Shown piece by piece: positions 53,111-62,453 of a DNA stretch of 64,000 bases. The notes below the pieces were generated by a model. It had not been told where the DNA came from and ran no database searches. It saw only the letters and a list, made by a program, of their open reading frames with translations. The stretch's first letter is position 1, and each line of letters opens with the position of its first letter. Both the position numbers and the translations under genes were made by a program. Source of the stretch: Streptomyces sp. NBC_01216 (GTDB lineage: Bacteria; Actinomycetota; Actinomycetes; Streptomycetales; Streptomycetaceae); assembly GCF_035994945.1 (NCBI RefSeq), contig NZ_CP108677.1, forward strand, positions 3,906,001 to 3,970,000, in the 5' to 3' direction.

Positions 53111-54223
53111 TCAGGGCAACCGGACCGCTGTCTCCGTGATCCTCCGGGTCAGCCACAGGAAGTCCCCGAGGCCGCCCCGGGCGGTCAGTTCGGCGGCCTC
53201 GCCCGCCGTGGCGAGCGCCCGCACATAGGCCGCCGGATCGCTCGACGCCAGGGCGAGCGGGGGCCGCCCGCCGTACACCCCCAGCCGTCCGAGCGCCTCG
53301 CGCTGCGTGAGCAGTTCCCCGGCGGGGAGCGACGGCCGCCCGCCGCCGGCCACTTCGCCAGGCGCGGCCGGACCGTGCGTACCGGAGAGCCCCCCGTCCT
53401 CCGCCCCCGAGCGGGGGAGTTCGGCCCCCGGGCCACCGCCCGCCGCCGCGCAGGCGTCCATCGCCACGTGGGACGTCAGGTCGCACGACCCGTCCGGCAC
53501 CGGCGCGACCTCCCGCCCGGCCCGGAAGCCCGTCAGCGTGCCGAAGGGCGGCCGGGCGGCCCGTACGTGCCCGTAATCCACCGCCACCGCCGTCCCCGCC
53601 GCCATCGACCCCACCGCGCGCGCCCACGCCTCGTCCCGCGGGCGCCCGATCTCCGCGCGCCCGCCCGGCTCACGCAGCGGCCACCACCGCTCCAGCCAGC
53701 GCGCGTCCGGACCCGTCACGGGCCCGCCCAGCCGCTCGGTGCCGTCGGCGCTGACCTCCACATAGCGCGCGGTCCCCGTCTCGTCGGCCTGCGCCACGTC
53801 CACCGGTACGTTGTCCAGCCACTCGTTGGCGAAGAGCAGCCCCCGCAGCCCCCGCGGCATCCGGTCCGTCCACCGCACGCGCGGGTCGAGCCCGGCGGGC
53901 CGGGTCGCGCGCTCGACCGCGTAGGGGCGCACCGTGAGTCCCGCGGGCACGGCGGCCAGCACCCCCGCGACCAGCTCCCCGCGCCCCGCGCCCACGTCGA
54001 CCAGCGCGACCTCCTCCGTCCCCAGTTCCCCGGCGACCTCCGTCAGCAGCCTCGCCACCGCCGCGGCGAAGAGCGCGGAGGCGTGCACCGAGGTACGGAA
54101 GTGCCCGACCGGGCCCTCGGGGCGCAGGAAGAAGCCGCCCGGCCCGTACAGCGCCCGCTCGGTGGCCTCCCGCCACCGCGGCCACCCCTCGCGCTCCCGC
54201 CACTGACACGTCTCATCCGTCAC
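53111..54223 (-). CDS. SAM-dependent methyltransferase, MidA/NDUFAF7 (DUF185) family
   Basis: 370 aa. N-terminal [21 protein letters not shown] matches the family's G-x-F-x-R-...-HF-TS element. The SAM site is [13 protein letters not shown] (about 72-84). [21 protein letters not shown] and [12 protein letters not shown] are the other hallmark motifs. The mitochondrial member NDUFAF7 symmetrically dimethylates an Arg of the NuoD homologue NDUFS2 during complex I assembly. Here the next gene downstream is a NuoD paralogue. A Gly/Pro-rich insert of about 40 residues lies after the DLTSH motif. Confidence 0.87.
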   Translation of the reverse strand: MTDETCQWREREGWPRWREATERALYGPGGFFLRPEGPVGHFRTSVHASALFAAAVARLLTEVAGELGTEEVALVDVGAGRGELVAGVLAAVPAGLTVRPYAVERATRPAGLDPRVRWTDRMPRGLRGLLFANEWLDNVPVDVAQADETGTARYVEVSADGTERLGGPVTGPDARWLERWWPLREPGGRAEIGRPRDEAWARAVGSMAAGTAVAVDYGHVRAARPPFGTLTGFRAGREVAPVPDGSCDLTSHVAMDACAAAGGGPGAELPRSGAEDGGLSGTHGPAAPGEVAGGGRPSLPAGELLTQREALGRLGVYGGRPPLALASSDPAAYVRALATAGEAAELTARGGLGDFLWLTRRITETAVRLP

Positions 54224-54320
54224 GGACCCCAGTCTCCACCTTGCGGAGTACGGCCTTCAGGTCAAGGATCGGCCCCACGGTTGACCCCTGCACCTATCCG
54301 CCTTCCCTACGCTGGGGCAC

Positions 54321-55526
54321 GTGCAGCGCCTCTACGACTTCATCCGCAGACACCCGACGGGCGTCGACGGCTTCTGGGCCGTCGTCCTCTTCGGGTTCTC
54401 CATGCTGTGGGTGGGCTCGACCTACCCGGCGGTCCACCAGCCCGTCGCCTACGGTCTGGTCGCCGCGCTGCTGTGCCTGGTCGTGGCGCTCCGCCGGCGC
54501 GCGCCGGAGAGGATGCTGGTCCTCACGGTCCTGCTGGGCGTCGCCCAGCTCGTCTTCGGGCTGGTGCCCTTCCTCGCCGACTTCGCGATGCTGGTGATCA
54601 TCTACACGGTCGCGGCGCACGACGGGCCGCGCTGGGCCTCGCGCCTGGCGCTCGCCGGCGGGCTCGGCGCCGCGACGCTCTTCCAGCTGCGCTGGCCCGG
54701 CCCGGAGGACATCGAATCGGTCACGTCCCGGGTCTTCTTCACCGTCATCATGACGGTGCCGTTCGCCCTGGCCTGGGTCCTCGGCGACTCACTGCGCACC
54801 CGCCGCGCCTATTTCGCGCAGCTGGAGGAACGCGCCTCCCGCCTGGAACAGGAGCGCGAGGCACAGGCCAAGGTCGCCGTGGCCGCCGAGCGCGCCCGGA
54901 TCGCCCGTGAACTGCACGACGTCGTCGCCCACAACGTCTCGGTGATGGTCGTGCAGGCCGACGGCGCCGCCTACGTCCTCGACGCCTCGCCCGACCAGGC
55001 CAAGCAGGCGCTGGAGACCATCTCCTCCACCGGCCGTCAGGCACTGGCGGAGATGCGCCGGCTGCTCGGCATCCTGCGCACGGGCGAGCACCAGGAGGCG
55101 GGGGAGTACGTGCCGCAGCCCGACGTCGGGCAGATCGAGGACCTGGTCGAGACGGTCCGCGGGGCCGGGCTCACCGTCGACTTCCGGGTCGAGGGGACAC
55201 CGCGCCCGCTGCCCAGCGGCGTCGAGCTGACCGCCTACCGGATCGTCCAGGAAGCCCTCACCAACACCCGCAAGCACGGCGGCCCGGACGCCGGGGCGAG
55301 CGTCCGCCTGGTGTACTTCGACGACGGTCTCGGACTGCTCGTCGAGGACGACGGGCGGGGCGCGGCCCACGAGATGTACGAGGACGGGGGCGCCGACGGC
55401 CGGGGTCACGGCCTCATCGGCATGCGGGAGCGGGTCGGCATGGTCGGCGGCACCCTGGACGCGGGTCCGCGTCCCGGCGGAGGCTTCCGCATCAGCGCCC
55501 TGCTCCCCCTCAAGACCGCCCACTAG
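54321..55526 (+). CDS. Two-component sensor histidine kinase (NarL/DesK type, HisKA_3)
   Basis: 401 aa. The N-terminal membrane sensor region has about five helices (FWAVVLFGFSMLWVGS, VAYGLVAALLCLVVAL, VLTVLLGVAQLVFGLVPFLADFAMLVIIYTVAA, VFFTVIMTVPFALAWVLGD). A dimerisation helix carries phospho-accepting His199 in RIARELHDVVAHNVSVM. The HATPase has LTAYRIVQEALTNTRKHGG (N-box), DDGRGA and GHGLIGMRERVGMVGG. Start GTG 54321. It is followed 19 bp later by its response regulator, so they form a cognate pair. The stimulus is unknown; no extracellular domain is evident. Confidence 0.93.
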   Translation: MQRLYDFIRRHPTGVDGFWAVVLFGFSMLWVGSTYPAVHQPVAYGLVAALLCLVVALRRRAPERMLVLTVLLGVAQLVFGLVPFLADFAMLVIIYTVAAHDGPRWASRLALAGGLGAATLFQLRWPGPEDIESVTSRVFFTVIMTVPFALAWVLGDSLRTRRAYFAQLEERASRLEQEREAQAKVAVAAERARIARELHDVVAHNVSVMVVQADGAAYVLDASPDQAKQALETISSTGRQALAEMRRLLGILRTGEHQEAGEYVPQPDVGQIEDLVETVRGAGLTVDFRVEGTPRPLPSGVELTAYRIVQEALTNTRKHGGPDAGASVRLVYFDDGLGLLVEDDGRGAAHEMYEDGGADGRGHGLIGMRERVGMVGGTLDAGPRPGGGFRISALLPLKTAH

Positions 55527-55545
55527 AACGCCGCGAAGGAACCCC

Positions 55546-56220
55546 ATGTCCATCCGTGTGATGCTCGTCGACGACCAGGTGCTGTTGCGCACCGGATTCC
55601 GCATGGTGCTCGCCGCCCAGCCGGACATGGAGGTCGTCGCCGAGGCGGGCGACGGCGTGGAGGCGCTGGAGGCTCTGCGCGCCACGGCCGTGGACGTCGT
55701 GCTGATGGACGTCCGGATGCCCCGGCTGGACGGGGTGGAGGCGACCCGCCGGATCTGCTCCCAGCCCGACCCGCCCAAGGTGCTGATCCTGACCACCTTC
55801 GACCTCGACGAGTACGCGTTCTCCGGCCTCAAGGCCGGCGCGAGCGGCTTCATGCTGAAGGACGTGCCGCCGGGCGAGCTGCTCGCCGCGATCCGTGCCG
55901 TGCGCAGCGGGGACGCCGTCGTGGCTCCCTCGACCACACGCCGACTGCTCGACCGCTTCTCGCCGATGCTGCCGAGCGCCGGCCACGACCCCGGGCACCG
56001 GGAGCTCGACCGGCTCACCGGCCGGGAGCGCGAGGTGATGCTGCTGGTCGCGCAGGGACTGTCGAACGGCGAGATCGCGGCGCGGCTGGTGCTGTCGGAG
56101 GCCACGGTGAAGACCCACGTCGGCCGCATCCTGACCAAGCTGGGCCTGCGTGACCGGGTGCAGGTCGTGGTCCTGGCGTACGAGACGGGCCTGGTGCGGG
56201 CGGGCGGTGGCGGGCGGTAG
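55546..56220 (+). CDS. Response regulator, NarL/LuxR family
   Basis: 224 aa. Receiver domain with acidic pair DD (about 8-9), phosphorylation site Asp55 in VVLMDVRMPRLDG, switch Thr in ILTTFDLDEY and Lys in MLKDVPPGELL. The C-terminal LuxR HTH is LTGREREVMLLVAQGLSNGEIAARLVLSEATVKTHVGRILTKLGLRDR. Translationally close to the sensor kinase. The TAG stop is the first three bases of a copy of the interspersed repeat also found at the ThrE-like gene. Confidence 0.94.
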   Translation: MSIRVMLVDDQVLLRTGFRMVLAAQPDMEVVAEAGDGVEALEALRATAVDVVLMDVRMPRLDGVEATRRICSQPDPPKVLILTTFDLDEYAFSGLKAGASGFMLKDVPPGELLAAIRAVRSGDAVVAPSTTRRLLDRFSPMLPSAGHDPGHRELDRLTGREREVMLLVAQGLSNGEIAARLVLSEATVKTHVGRILTKLGLRDRVQVVVLAYETGLVRAGGGGR

Positions 56221-56257
56221 GGCGTGTTGCGGAATTGGTTCAGTCCGCCCGGAGGGC
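56218..56257 (+). repeat. Half copy of the palindromic interspersed repeat
   Basis: TAGGGCGTGTTGCGGAA followed, after a variable spacer, by GTCCGCCCGGAGGGC, matching the minus-strand reading of 30756-30821. Here too the TAG is the stop codon of the gene ahead. The distal arm is missing. Confidence 0.6.
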
Positions 56258-56285
56258 GGGGGCCGGGGGCCGGGGAGGGGCCCGC

Positions 56286-57368
56286 TCAACGCAGGACGCC
56301 GTCGAGGAAGTCGGTGCCCAGGCGGGCGACGACGGGGACGTCCAGCTGGTGCAGGACGTACCGGCCGCGACGCTGGGTGGTGAGCAGCCCGGCCTTCCTG
56401 AGGACGGCGAGGTGGCGGGAGACCTCGGGCGCAGTGATGCCGTACGCGTCGGCCAGCTCGCCCGTCGTGTAGGAGCCGCGGGCCAGGCTGCGGCAGATGC
56501 GCATCCGCATCGGGTGGGCGACGGCCTCCAGGCGGAGTTTGACCGTCTCGACGGGGGTGGCGCCGCCGAGGTCGCGGGTGGGGACGGGGTACTGGACGAC
56601 GGGCTGCCAGCCCGGCGCGTGCAGCACGACCAGGTGCGGCCAGCCGAAGGCGGTCGGCAGGAACGTCACGCCCGAGCCCTGGGCGGTGGTGTGGCCCTGG
56701 AGCAGCTTGTCGACGACGATCCGTGACCCGTGCTCGTCCTCCTCCAGGCTCATCGCGGGGGAGGCGGCGGTGACCGCCTCGGCCAGGCTCCTGCGGCGCA
56801 GGAGCTCGGTCTTGTGGCGGGCGTCGGCGGCGAGCTGGACGCGCACCCTGCGCCAGGTGTCGGCGAAGAACGCCTGGTCGCAGTCCTCCAGCAGACGGCG
56901 GACCCAGGCGCGCGTGCCGGCCGGGTCGGCGAGCATCCGCTCCACGAAGGCGGCCTGGCGGGGGCCGCGGGCGGCGGCCAGGTCCAGGGCGCGCCGCCGC
57001 ATCCGGGCGTCCACGAGCGGAGAGGGAGCGCCGTTGGCGTAGCGGCTGGCGCAGGAGATCTCCAGCGCCGAGGACACGTAGGTCTCGTCTTCCATCCGGT
57101 CGAGGTCGTCCAGTTCCTCCGCGAGCGTCTCGCGGGGCCGGGGCGGCAGCAGGATGTCGGACCGGGTGGCGCGCCACATGAAGTCCGCCTCGTGGAGCCG
57201 GTCGGCGAGCTCGGGCTTCAGCGCGGCGGTGGTGGCGGTGGTCCACGCGTGCAGCCGGGAGTGGTGGGCGGGCTCCGCGAGCGCGTGCAGCGCCGCGCCG
57301 AGTTCGGCCAGTGGCGAGGGGCAGAAGGAGATCCGCTCGTGCGGCAGTCCGGTGATGTCGATGGTCAC
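56286..57368 (-). CDS. ArsR-type winged-helix regulator with N-terminal DUF5937-like domain
   Basis: 360 aa. The C-terminal ArsR HTH (about 265-345) reads VKLRLEAVAHPMRMRICRSLARGSYTTGELADAYG, ITAPEVSRHLAVLRKAGLLTTQRRGRYVLHQL. The large N-terminal region (FCPSPLAELGAALHALAEPAHHSRLHAW and so on) is characteristic of Streptomyces ArsR proteins with DUF5937 and probably binds a ligand. No metal-binding Cys pair is seen. GTG 57368 is preferred over GTG 57374 because the Shine-Dalgarno GGGGAGG would otherwise overlap the start codon. Target genes unknown. Confidence 0.85.
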   Translation of the reverse strand: MTIDITGLPHERISFCPSPLAELGAALHALAEPAHHSRLHAWTTATTAALKPELADRLHEADFMWRATRSDILLPPRPRETLAEELDDLDRMEDETYVSSALEISCASRYANGAPSPLVDARMRRRALDLAAARGPRQAAFVERMLADPAGTRAWVRRLLEDCDQAFFADTWRRVRVQLAADARHKTELLRRRSLAEAVTAASPAMSLEEDEHGSRIVVDKLLQGHTTAQGSGVTFLPTAFGWPHLVVLHAPGWQPVVQYPVPTRDLGGATPVETVKLRLEAVAHPMRMRICRSLARGSYTTGELADAYGITAPEVSRHLAVLRKAGLLTTQRRGRYVLHQLDVPVVARLGTDFLDGVLR

Positions 57369-57489
57369 GCTCACCTCCCCATGGTGCGGGAGGACGCGGG
57401 GCGGCCCGCGCCCGTTTGACGCGCGCCGTCAATCCACCGGCCGCCCGGCGGGCAGTCGGCCTCGCCGCGCCCGGCTGCCCACCGGGCGG

Positions 57490-58644
57490 TCAGGGCAGGT
57501 GGGACAGGAAGGCGGCGACCGCCTCGCGGACGTCGGCCTCCGTCCAGGCCAGGCCCGGCGCGGCGACCGTCACCTCCGTCGCCGCGACCCCCGGCGGCCC
57601 GCCCGCCCCCGGGGAGAACCAGCGGCGGAACAGGACCGTGTCCGAGGTCTCCGCCAGGGAGACCGAGGCGGCGGTCAGGGTCTCCGGGTCGTACGGCAAC
57701 CAGACCCGGAACTGATGGGTGTGCGGTGTCTCGGGATGCACCCGGAACCAGGGCACCCCGGCCTCCTCGAAGCCCGCCCGCAGTCCCTCCGCCACCACGC
57801 GCGCGTGGGCCACGTACGAGGGCAGCCGCGGCAGCTCCAGGGCCAGGCCGCGCAGTGCGCTCAGCGCCGTCGGGAACTGCTGGAAGAGCAGGCCGCCATA
57901 GCGGTGGAGCCATACCCGGGCCTCCTCCACCAGGTCCTCGGGACCCGCGAGCGCGGCCCCGGACAGTCCGCCCAGCGATTTGTAGAAGGACACGTACACG
58001 CTGTCGGCGAGCCCCGCGATCTCCGGCAGGCCCCGGCCGAAGTGCGGGGCGCACTCCCAGAGCCGCGCGCCGTCGAAGTGCACCACCGCGTCGCGCTCCC
58101 GCGCGGCGTCCACCACGTCCACCAGCTCGGCCCAGGTGGGCAGCGTGAACCCGGCGTCCCGCAGCGGCAGCTCCAGCATCAGCGTCCCGAACGGCTCCGG
58201 GTGGTCGCGCACCTCCCGCGCGGTCGGCGTCCGTGGCTCGTCCGTGGGGTGCGTGGTGCGCAGTCCCGTGACCGCGCCCAGCGCGCCGTTCTCGTGTACC
58301 TCCGGATGGGCGAGCGGGTGCAGGGCGACCACCGGACTGCCGGTACGCCCCGCCCAGCAGCGCAGGGCCACCTGCTGGGCCATCGTGCCGGTGGGGAGGA
58401 AGACGGCCGCGGGGAAGCCCAGCAGCTCGGCCACCCGCCGTTCCAGCTCGGCGACCGGTCCGCCACCGTAGCTGTCGACCAGCTCGTGCGGGTCGGTGAA
58501 CGCGGTTCCGCGCCCGGCCAGTTCCGCCAGCCGGCCGAGGCTTTCGCCGACCGTCGACTCCACCGGGGTGGTCCACAGCTTGCGGCGTGCCGCGGACCAC
58601 GCCGCCGCCCTGCGCCGTCGTACGTCCGGCTCCGGCTCGTTCAT
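57490..58644 (-). CDS. Threonine aldolase-like beta-eliminating lyase (PLP-dependent)
   Basis: 384 aa, fold type I PLP enzyme. Characteristic elements: ELLGFPAAVFLPTGTMAQQVALRCW (cofactor phosphate region), HPLAHPEVHENGALGAVTG, VHFDGARLWECAPHFGR (Asp binding the PLP ring nitrogen) and the Schiff-base Lys in SVYVSFYKSLGGLSGAAL. It cleaves L-threonine or related beta-hydroxy amino acids to an aldehyde plus glycine. ATG 58644 has GAGAGGGA upstream. ATG 58671 is possible. Monocistronic. Divergent from the panC-nadB operon. Confidence 0.86.
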   Translation of the reverse strand: MNEPEPDVRRRRAAAWSAARRKLWTTPVESTVGESLGRLAELAGRGTAFTDPHELVDSYGGGPVAELERRVAELLGFPAAVFLPTGTMAQQVALRCWAGRTGSPVVALHPLAHPEVHENGALGAVTGLRTTHPTDEPRTPTAREVRDHPEPFGTLMLELPLRDAGFTLPTWAELVDVVDAARERDAVVHFDGARLWECAPHFGRGLPEIAGLADSVYVSFYKSLGGLSGAALAGPEDLVEEARVWLHRYGGLLFQQFPTALSALRGLALELPRLPSYVAHARVVAEGLRAGFEEAGVPWFRVHPETPHTHQFRVWLPYDPETLTAASVSLAETSDTVLFRRWFSPGAGGPPGVAATEVTVAAPGLAWTEADVREAVAAFLSHLP

Positions 58645-58795
58645 CTCGTCCCTCTCGCCCGCCTCGTCCATGACCTGATCATCACAGCGTCGCCCACACC
58701 CTGTGGACAGGCCACGAGCGGCGCGAAACGCTGGCGTAGCATGACCAGAAATCGTCCGGTACCCCCCGCGGACTGGAACGGAAGGCCGTAGCCGC

Positions 58796-59707
58796 GTGAA
58801 CCCAGCAGCAGAACCCCGAGCGGAGGACCGACCCGCCCGGCTCGGTGTCGGAGTCGTCGGAGCGGGCCGGGTGGGCCCTGCCCTCGCCGCCGCGCTCCAG
58901 CTCGCCGGGCACCGTCCCGTCGCCGTCTCCGCGGTCTCCGACGTCTCGCTGCGCCGGGCCGCGGAGCTGCTGCCGGACGTGCCGGTCGTGCCGCCCGCGC
59001 AGGTGCTCGAGCGAGCCGACCTCGTCCTGCTGACCGTCCCCGACGACGCCCTGCCGGGCCTCGTCGAGGGCCTCGCCGACACCGGAGCCGTACGCCCCGG
59101 CCAGCTCCTGGTACACACCTCCGGGCGGTACGGGACGCGGGTCCTGGACCCCGCCCGCCGGGCCGGGGCACTGCCCTTGGCGCTCCACCCCGCCATGACC
59201 TTCACCGGGACCTCGGTCGACATCCAGCGTCTGGCCGGATGCTCGTTCGGTGTCACCGCCCCCGTGGAACTGCGGCTGGCCGCCGAGGCACTGGTCATCG
59301 AGATGGGCGGCGAGCCCGAGTGGATCGAGGAGGAGGCCCGTCCGCTCTACCACGCGGCGCTCGCCCTCGGCGCGAACCACCTGGTCACCCTGGTCGCCCA
59401 GTCGATGGACCTGCTCCGTACGGCCGGGGTCGCCGCTCCCGACCGGATGCTGGGCCCCCTGCTGGGCGCCGCCCTGGACAACGCCCTGCGCTCCGGCGAC
59501 GCGGCCCTGACCGGTCCGGTCGCCCGCGGTGACGCCGGCACGGTCGCCGCGCACGTCGCCGAACTGCGCAAACACGCCCCGGGCACCGTCTCCGGCTATC
59601 TCGCGATGGCCCGCGGCACCGCCGACCGGGCGCTCGCGCACGGCCTGCTCAAGCCCGAGCTGGCCGAGGATCTGCTGGACGTGCTCGCCGAGGGGGAAGA
59701 CCGATGA
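58796..59707 (+). CDS. Rossmann-fold and DUF2520 domain protein
   Basis: 303 aa. The N-terminal NAD(P)-binding fold is [22 protein letters not shown], then [21 protein letters not shown] and [25 protein letters not shown] lead into the helical DUF2520 domain ([23 protein letters not shown]). It resembles ketopantoate/F420-dependent reductases and is encoded immediately before panC in actinobacteria. Its stop overlaps the panC ATG (ATGA). A reductase role in pantothenate synthesis is plausible by context but unproven. Start GTG 58796. Confidence 0.87.
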   Translation: MNPAAEPRAEDRPARLGVGVVGAGRVGPALAAALQLAGHRPVAVSAVSDVSLRRAAELLPDVPVVPPAQVLERADLVLLTVPDDALPGLVEGLADTGAVRPGQLLVHTSGRYGTRVLDPARRAGALPLALHPAMTFTGTSVDIQRLAGCSFGVTAPVELRLAAEALVIEMGGEPEWIEEEARPLYHAALALGANHLVTLVAQSMDLLRTAGVAAPDRMLGPLLGAALDNALRSGDAALTGPVARGDAGTVAAHVAELRKHAPGTVSGYLAMARGTADRALAHGLLKPELAEDLLDVLAEGEDR

Positions 59708-60747
59708 CGACCACCCCGTCCGACCCGGCTCCGGCCGGCCTCGCCCCGGCCCCGGGGCTCACGCCGGTGCGCACCGCCGCCGCGCTGCACGCGCTGCCCG
59801 ACGGCGGCCGACGTGCCGTCGTCATGACGATGGGCGCCCTCCACGACGGGCACGCCGCCCTCGTCCGCAGCGCCCGCGCGCACGTCGGGCCCGACGGGTT
59901 CGTCGTCGTGACCGTCTTCGTCAACCCGCTCCAGTTCGGGGCGGGCGAGGACCTCGACCGCTACCCGCGCACCCTCGACGCCGACCTCGGGATCGCCCGC
60001 GCGGCCGGTGCCGACGCCGTCTTCGCGCCCTCGGCCGACGAGGTCTACCCCGGTGGCGAGCCGCAGGTCCGGATCAGCGCCGGGCCCATGGGCGAGCGAC
60101 TCGAAGGCGCCTCCCGGCCCGGTCACTTCGACGGCATGCTGACCGTCGTGGCCAAGCTGCTCCACCTGACCCGCCCCGACGTGGCCTTCTTCGGCCGGAA
60201 GGACGCCCAGCAGCTGGCCCTCGTCCGCCGGATGGCCCGCGACCTGGACTTCCCGGTCGAGATCGTCGGCGTACCCACCGTCCGCGAGGACGACGGTCTG
60301 GCCCTGTCCAGCCGCAACCGCTACCTCTCGGCCGCCGAGCGCCGCACCGCCCTGGCCCTGTCCCGCGCGCTGTTCGCCGCCGGCGACCGACTCGCCGCCC
60401 AGCAGGCGCTGCGCGCGCGTGCGGCCTCGCTGCCCGCCTCGGAGACCCGCGCCGAGGCGCTGTCCCGGCTCGGCGAGGCCCGCGCCGCCGCGGACACCCA
60501 CGCCGTGGCCCAGGCGACCGAGTGCGGCGGTGCCGACGCCGTACGGGCGGCGGCCCGCTCCGTCCTCGACGACGCGGCCAAGGCGGAACCGCCGCTGGCC
60601 CTCGACTACCTGGCCCTGGTCGACCCGGCCGACTTCACCGAGGTCGCCGACGACCACGCCGGCGAGGCGATCCTCGCCGTCGCCGCGCGCGTCGGGAGTA
60701 CACGGCTGATCGACAACATCCCGCTGACCTTCGGAGCCACCAAGTGA
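59704..60747 (+). CDS. panC: Pantothenate synthetase
   Basis: ATP-dependent condensation of pantoate and beta-alanine. 347 aa. [20 protein letters not shown] contains the HIGH-like ATP motif, [56 protein letters not shown], and KMSKS-like [16 protein letters not shown]. The C-terminal dimer domain ends with [14 protein letters not shown]. About 60 residues longer than the E. coli enzyme, mainly an N-terminal Pro/Ala extension and a C-terminal insert. Overlaps the DUF2520 gene and nadB, each by 4 bp. Confidence 0.96.
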   Translation: MTTTPSDPAPAGLAPAPGLTPVRTAAALHALPDGGRRAVVMTMGALHDGHAALVRSARAHVGPDGFVVVTVFVNPLQFGAGEDLDRYPRTLDADLGIARAAGADAVFAPSADEVYPGGEPQVRISAGPMGERLEGASRPGHFDGMLTVVAKLLHLTRPDVAFFGRKDAQQLALVRRMARDLDFPVEIVGVPTVREDDGLALSSRNRYLSAAERRTALALSRALFAAGDRLAAQQALRARAASLPASETRAEALSRLGEARAAADTHAVAQATECGGADAVRAAARSVLDDAAKAEPPLALDYLALVDPADFTEVADDHAGEAILAVAARVGSTRLIDNIPLTFGATK

Positions 60748-62450
60748 CCGGAATACGGCTGCACGCGCCCGCCCCGGGCTGGTCCATCGACGCCGACGTC
60801 GTCGTGGTCGGCTCCGGCGTCGCGGGACTGACCGCCGCCCTGCGCTGCGCCGCCGCCGGGCTGCGCACGGTCGTCGTCACCAAGGCCCGTCTGGACGACG
60901 GTTCCACTCGCTGGGCCCAGGGCGGCATCGCCGCCGCCCTCGGCGAGGGCGACACGCCGGATCAGCACCTGGACGACACCCTCGTCGCCGGCGCCGGCCT
61001 GTGCGACGAGGACGCGGTCCGGCTCCTGGTCACCGACGGCCCCGACGCCGTGCGCCGGCTGATCGACACCGGCGCCGACTTCGACAAGGCCGCCGACGGC
61101 ACGATCGCGCTGACCCGCGAGGGCGGGCACCACCGGCGCCGGATCGCGCACGCCGGCGGCGACGCCACCGGCGCTGAGATCTCCCGGGCGCTCGTCGAGG
61201 CGGTGCGCGCCGACTCCGTGCGCATCATCGAGAACGCCCTGGTCCTGGACCTGCTGACGGACGCCGAGGGGCGTACGGCGGGGGTCACCCTCCACGTCAT
61301 GGGGGAGGGGCAGCACGACGGCGTCGGCGCGGTCCACGCCCCTGCCGTGGTCCTGGCCACCGGCGGCATGGGGCAGGTCTTCTCCGCCACCACCAATCCG
61401 GCCGTCTCCACCGGCGACGGTGTGGCGCTCGCCCTGCGCGCCGGGGCGGAGATCTCCGACCTGGAGTTCGTCCAGTTCCACCCCACGGTGCTCTTCCTGG
61501 GCGCCGACTCCGAGGGACAGCAGCCGCTGGTGTCCGAGGCGGTACGCGGCGAGGGCGCCCATCTGGTCGACGCGGACAGCGTCCGCTTCATGCTCGGACA
61601 GCACGAGCTGGCCGAGCTCGCGCCCCGCGACATCGTCGCCAAGGCGATCATGCGCAGGATGCGGGAGCGGGGCACCGAGCACATGTACCTCGACGCCCGC
61701 CACTTCGGCGCCGAGATGTGGGAGCACCGTTTCCCCACGATCCTGGCCGCCTGCCGCGCCCACGGCATCGACCCGGTCACCGAGCCGGTCCCGGTCGCCC
61801 CGGCGGCGCACTACGCCTCCGGCGGCGTGCGCACCGACCTGTCGGGCCGGACCACCGTCCCCGGCCTGTACGCGTGCGGCGAGGTGGCCTGTACGGGCGT
61901 CCACGGCGCCAACCGGCTCGCCTCGAACTCGCTCCTGGAGGGCCTGGTCTTCGCCGAGCGCATCGCGCGCGACGTCACCGCGCTCGCCGCGCGGACCGCG
62001 GGCACTCCGGTGCCGCATCCCGCTCCGGTGACCCTTCCGCTGCCCGACCCGGGCGCCCGGACCCGTATCCAGCGGATCATGACCGAGGGCGCAGGGGTGC
62101 TGCGCTCCGCGCGGAGCCTGGCGGGCGCCGCCGGCGGGCTGGACGCCCTGCACGCCGAGGCGATGGCCGCGGCGGCGGGGGAACACGACGAACGCAAGGC
62201 GTCCGAGCCGGGCGTCGAGGCATGGGAGACCACCAACCTGCTCTGCGTGGCCCGGGTGCTGGTCGCGGCGGCGCGCCGCCGCGAGGAAACCCGTGGCTGT
62301 CACTGGCGCGAGGACCACCCGGAGCGCGACGACACGGTCTGGCGCCGGCACCTCGTGGTCCGCCTCGAACCGGACCGGACGCTCGACATCCGCTCCACCG
62401 AGACCCATGACTTTCCCCCCACCGCCGACGACGCACCCAGGGAGCCGTAA
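60744..62450 (+). CDS. nadB: L-aspartate oxidase
   Basis: FAD enzyme oxidising aspartate to iminoaspartate, first step of de novo NAD synthesis. 568 aa. FAD site [71 protein letters not shown], and the C-terminal [29 protein letters not shown]. Start GTG 60744 overlaps the panC stop (GTGA). nadA is not in this window; it is expected elsewhere. nadC follows 3 bp later. Confidence 0.96.
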   Translation: MTGIRLHAPAPGWSIDADVVVVGSGVAGLTAALRCAAAGLRTVVVTKARLDDGSTRWAQGGIAAALGEGDTPDQHLDDTLVAGAGLCDEDAVRLLVTDGPDAVRRLIDTGADFDKAADGTIALTREGGHHRRRIAHAGGDATGAEISRALVEAVRADSVRIIENALVLDLLTDAEGRTAGVTLHVMGEGQHDGVGAVHAPAVVLATGGMGQVFSATTNPAVSTGDGVALALRAGAEISDLEFVQFHPTVLFLGADSEGQQPLVSEAVRGEGAHLVDADSVRFMLGQHELAELAPRDIVAKAIMRRMRERGTEHMYLDARHFGAEMWEHRFPTILAACRAHGIDPVTEPVPVAPAAHYASGGVRTDLSGRTTVPGLYACGEVACTGVHGANRLASNSLLEGLVFAERIARDVTALAARTAGTPVPHPAPVTLPLPDPGARTRIQRIMTEGAGVLRSARSLAGAAGGLDALHAEAMAAAAGEHDERKASEPGVEAWETTNLLCVARVLVAAARRREETRGCHWREDHPERDDTVWRRHLVVRLEPDRTLDIRSTETHDFPPTADDAPREP

Positions 62451-62453
62451 ACC

